Origin: Pararhizobium sp. A13
GTDB taxonomy: Bacteria; Pseudomonadota; Alphaproteobacteria; Rhizobiales; Rhizobiaceae
Direction of reading: 5' to 3'
Assembly: GCF_040126305.1 (NCBI RefSeq)
Contig: NZ_CP149511.1
Coordinates: 620,001 to 684,000 of the forward strand
DNA length: 64,000 nucleotides
Of the stretch, positions 63,166 to 64,000 are shown piece after piece. The position numbers and the translations under genes were made by a program. Below the pieces are notes generated by a model, which saw only the letters and a program-made list of their open reading frames with translations, had not been told where the DNA came from and made no database searches. Positions within the stretch are counted from its first letter, which is position 1; every line of letters begins with the position of its first letter.

Positions 63166-63485
63166 AGGGTGATCTCCAGCCCGGCGATCTTATCGCCCTC
63201 GAGAACGAAAAAGTAGCGGAGGTCCACCGAGCGGCCAGGGAAGTTGCCCGTAAGGTGGCTCGTGACGAGCGTCCTGTCGCCTTCGGTCGCGATCGCAAAA
63301 GGTTCGACAACGTAGGTGTACTTAGCCGTGCTATCGGTCTTCCAGCGTCGGATCGCCTCGCGCCCGCTATAGGTATGCCCCTCGTCTTTCACGACAGCAG
63401 TTTCCGTAAAACACTGAACAACGGCATCGCCATCGCGCGTGTCAGCCTCGAAGTAGGCAGATATCGGTGTGGGCAGATCGACCAT
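63162..63485 (-). CDS. SnoaL-like (NTF2-fold) protein
   Basis: 107 aa from the ATG at 63485; the longer frame to 63581 has no site. [20 protein letters not shown] and [19 protein letters not shown] are typical of the SnoaL/NTF2-like barrel family, often small-molecule isomerases or unknown. It is first in a two-gene unit with an SDR, a pair commonly under an HxlR repressor. Confidence 0.82.
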   Translation of the reverse strand: MVDLPTPISAYFEADTRDGDAVVQCFTETAVVKDEGHTYSGREAIRRWKTDSTAKYTYVVEPFAIATEGDRTLVTSHLTGNFPGRSVDLRYFFVLEGDKIAGLEITL

Positions 63486-63566
63486 TGTTCGCGTCCTTTG
63501 TTTCGCGGCCGCTGTGAATTCGACCGTCGGATTGTGTGAATCCGAAAATGGCTGTAGGCTCTCCAA

Positions 63567-63968
63567 ATGACAAGAACGCACGAAAAAGTAAGGTACTCAC
63601 CTGAAAGTAAGGTGCATGCCTACACGCAAGAGTCGGCGGCGGAAGGCGTCGAGCAGGCCCTGAAGCTGCTCGAGGGTCGATGGAAACTGGTTATCCTGTT
63701 TCATCTGTTCGGAGGCCGGATCATGCGCTTCTCGGATCTCGAACGCGCAATCCCGTTGATTTCGCAAAAGATGCTCATCCAGCAGCTCCGACAGATGGAG
63801 AAGGATGGGATCGTTCTCCGCATCGTCCACCATCAGGTTCCGCCGAAGGTGGAATATCGGCTAACGGATTGGGGGCAAGCATTGTGTCCCGCACTCGACG
63901 CCCTTTTGACGTGGGCGGCGGGGCGTCCGGAATCCGACAGCTTGGCGGGGACGGACAAACCATCGTAA
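63567..63968 (+). CDS. HxlR-family regulator
   Basis: 133 aa. The winged HTH has LEGRWKLVILFHLFGGRIMR, FSDLERAIPLISQKMLIQQL and a HQVPPKVEYRLTDWG wing, the HxlR/MarR-like hallmark. It lacks the usual N-terminal cysteine near GRWK, so redox sensing through that residue is unlikely. It is divergent from the SnoaL-SDR pair (81-base gap) and probably represses it. Confidence 0.88.
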   Translation: MTRTHEKVRYSPESKVHAYTQESAAEGVEQALKLLEGRWKLVILFHLFGGRIMRFSDLERAIPLISQKMLIQQLRQMEKDGIVLRIVHHQVPPKVEYRLTDWGQALCPALDALLTWAAGRPESDSLAGTDKPS

Positions 63969-64000
63969 TAAGCTCGCGGACGATGTGGTGGCGACCGATC

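Noticed and set aside
1..64000. CRISPR array
   Set aside because: No series of short direct repeats with unique spacers was seen on reading; the only tandem sites are the TTGGGCCA and TTATGCCGA clusters.

Overview
The window looks like chromosome or large-replicon DNA of an alphaproteobacterium of the Rhizobiaceae type (Rhizobium, Agrobacterium or Ensifer relatives). The basis is high GC, densely packed catabolic operons with LysR/GntR/MocR regulators, a Rhizobiales-specific BA14K domain, a dnaE2 gene (in pieces) and dispersed GC-rich palindromes. This is inference from gene content; no rRNA or tRNA gene was seen to fix the taxon.

Layout. 1-8.3 kb is a purine-degradation locus: xdhA (cut by the window edge), xdhB and xdhC, a LysR regulator, the membrane urate oxidase puuD with its fused cytochrome c domain, and guaD. 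A decayed PIN toxin-antitoxin pair sits inside it. 8.3-12.7 kb is worn: a nitrilase stump with an in-frame stop, a 2-hydroxyacid dehydrogenase with a 33-codon stump of an lldD-like gene in front of it, a Coq7-like gene, and a frameshifted/truncated vapBC pair. 12.7-17 kb is an RND efflux pump. 17.3-20.1 kb has two short-chain dehydrogenases with a divergent LysR gene, followed by a class III nucleotide cyclase. 21.5-27.7 kb is one minus-strand operon: GntR regulator, Cys/Met-type PLP enzyme and a carbohydrate-type ABC importer. 28.0-33.8 kb holds a phosphoribosyltransferase, then a LysR regulator divergent from an aminotransferase / beta-keto acid cleavage enzyme / GNAT acetyltransferase / HDAC-like deacetylase operon. 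That operon is the most coherent candidate here for an undescribed pathway.

33.8-57.2 kb is accessory. It begins directly after the deacetylase stop codon with what looks like the tail of a Tn3-family transposase. It then carries an ABC exporter, a bifunctional penicillin-binding protein ending in a BA14K-like domain, an internally deleted IS5-like element, a PemK/MazF-like toxin-antitoxin pair and a hipBA pair. Two near-identical ~115-bp direct repeats lie about 4.9 kb apart and bracket the PBP, the IS and the first TA pair. Next come a DUF3800 pseudogene, an ArsR / Cys-tailed flavoprotein / MFS / RNase H cluster, and an IS1202-type (ISNCY) element that appears to carry a convergent passenger gene. 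A MocR-controlled LysE / DapA-like / LysE cluster follows, and then a wreck of dnaE2 (three pieces, one inverted, with a perfect palindrome in its 3' end) and the 5' end of aspA. 57.3-64 kb returns to ordinary catabolism: an M20 amidohydrolase and MFS transporter divergent from a GAF/PucR-type regulator, and an SDR plus SnoaL-like pair divergent from an HxlR regulator.

The recurring theme is reductive decay at insertion points: at least nine broken genes, three of them in toxin-antitoxin modules.
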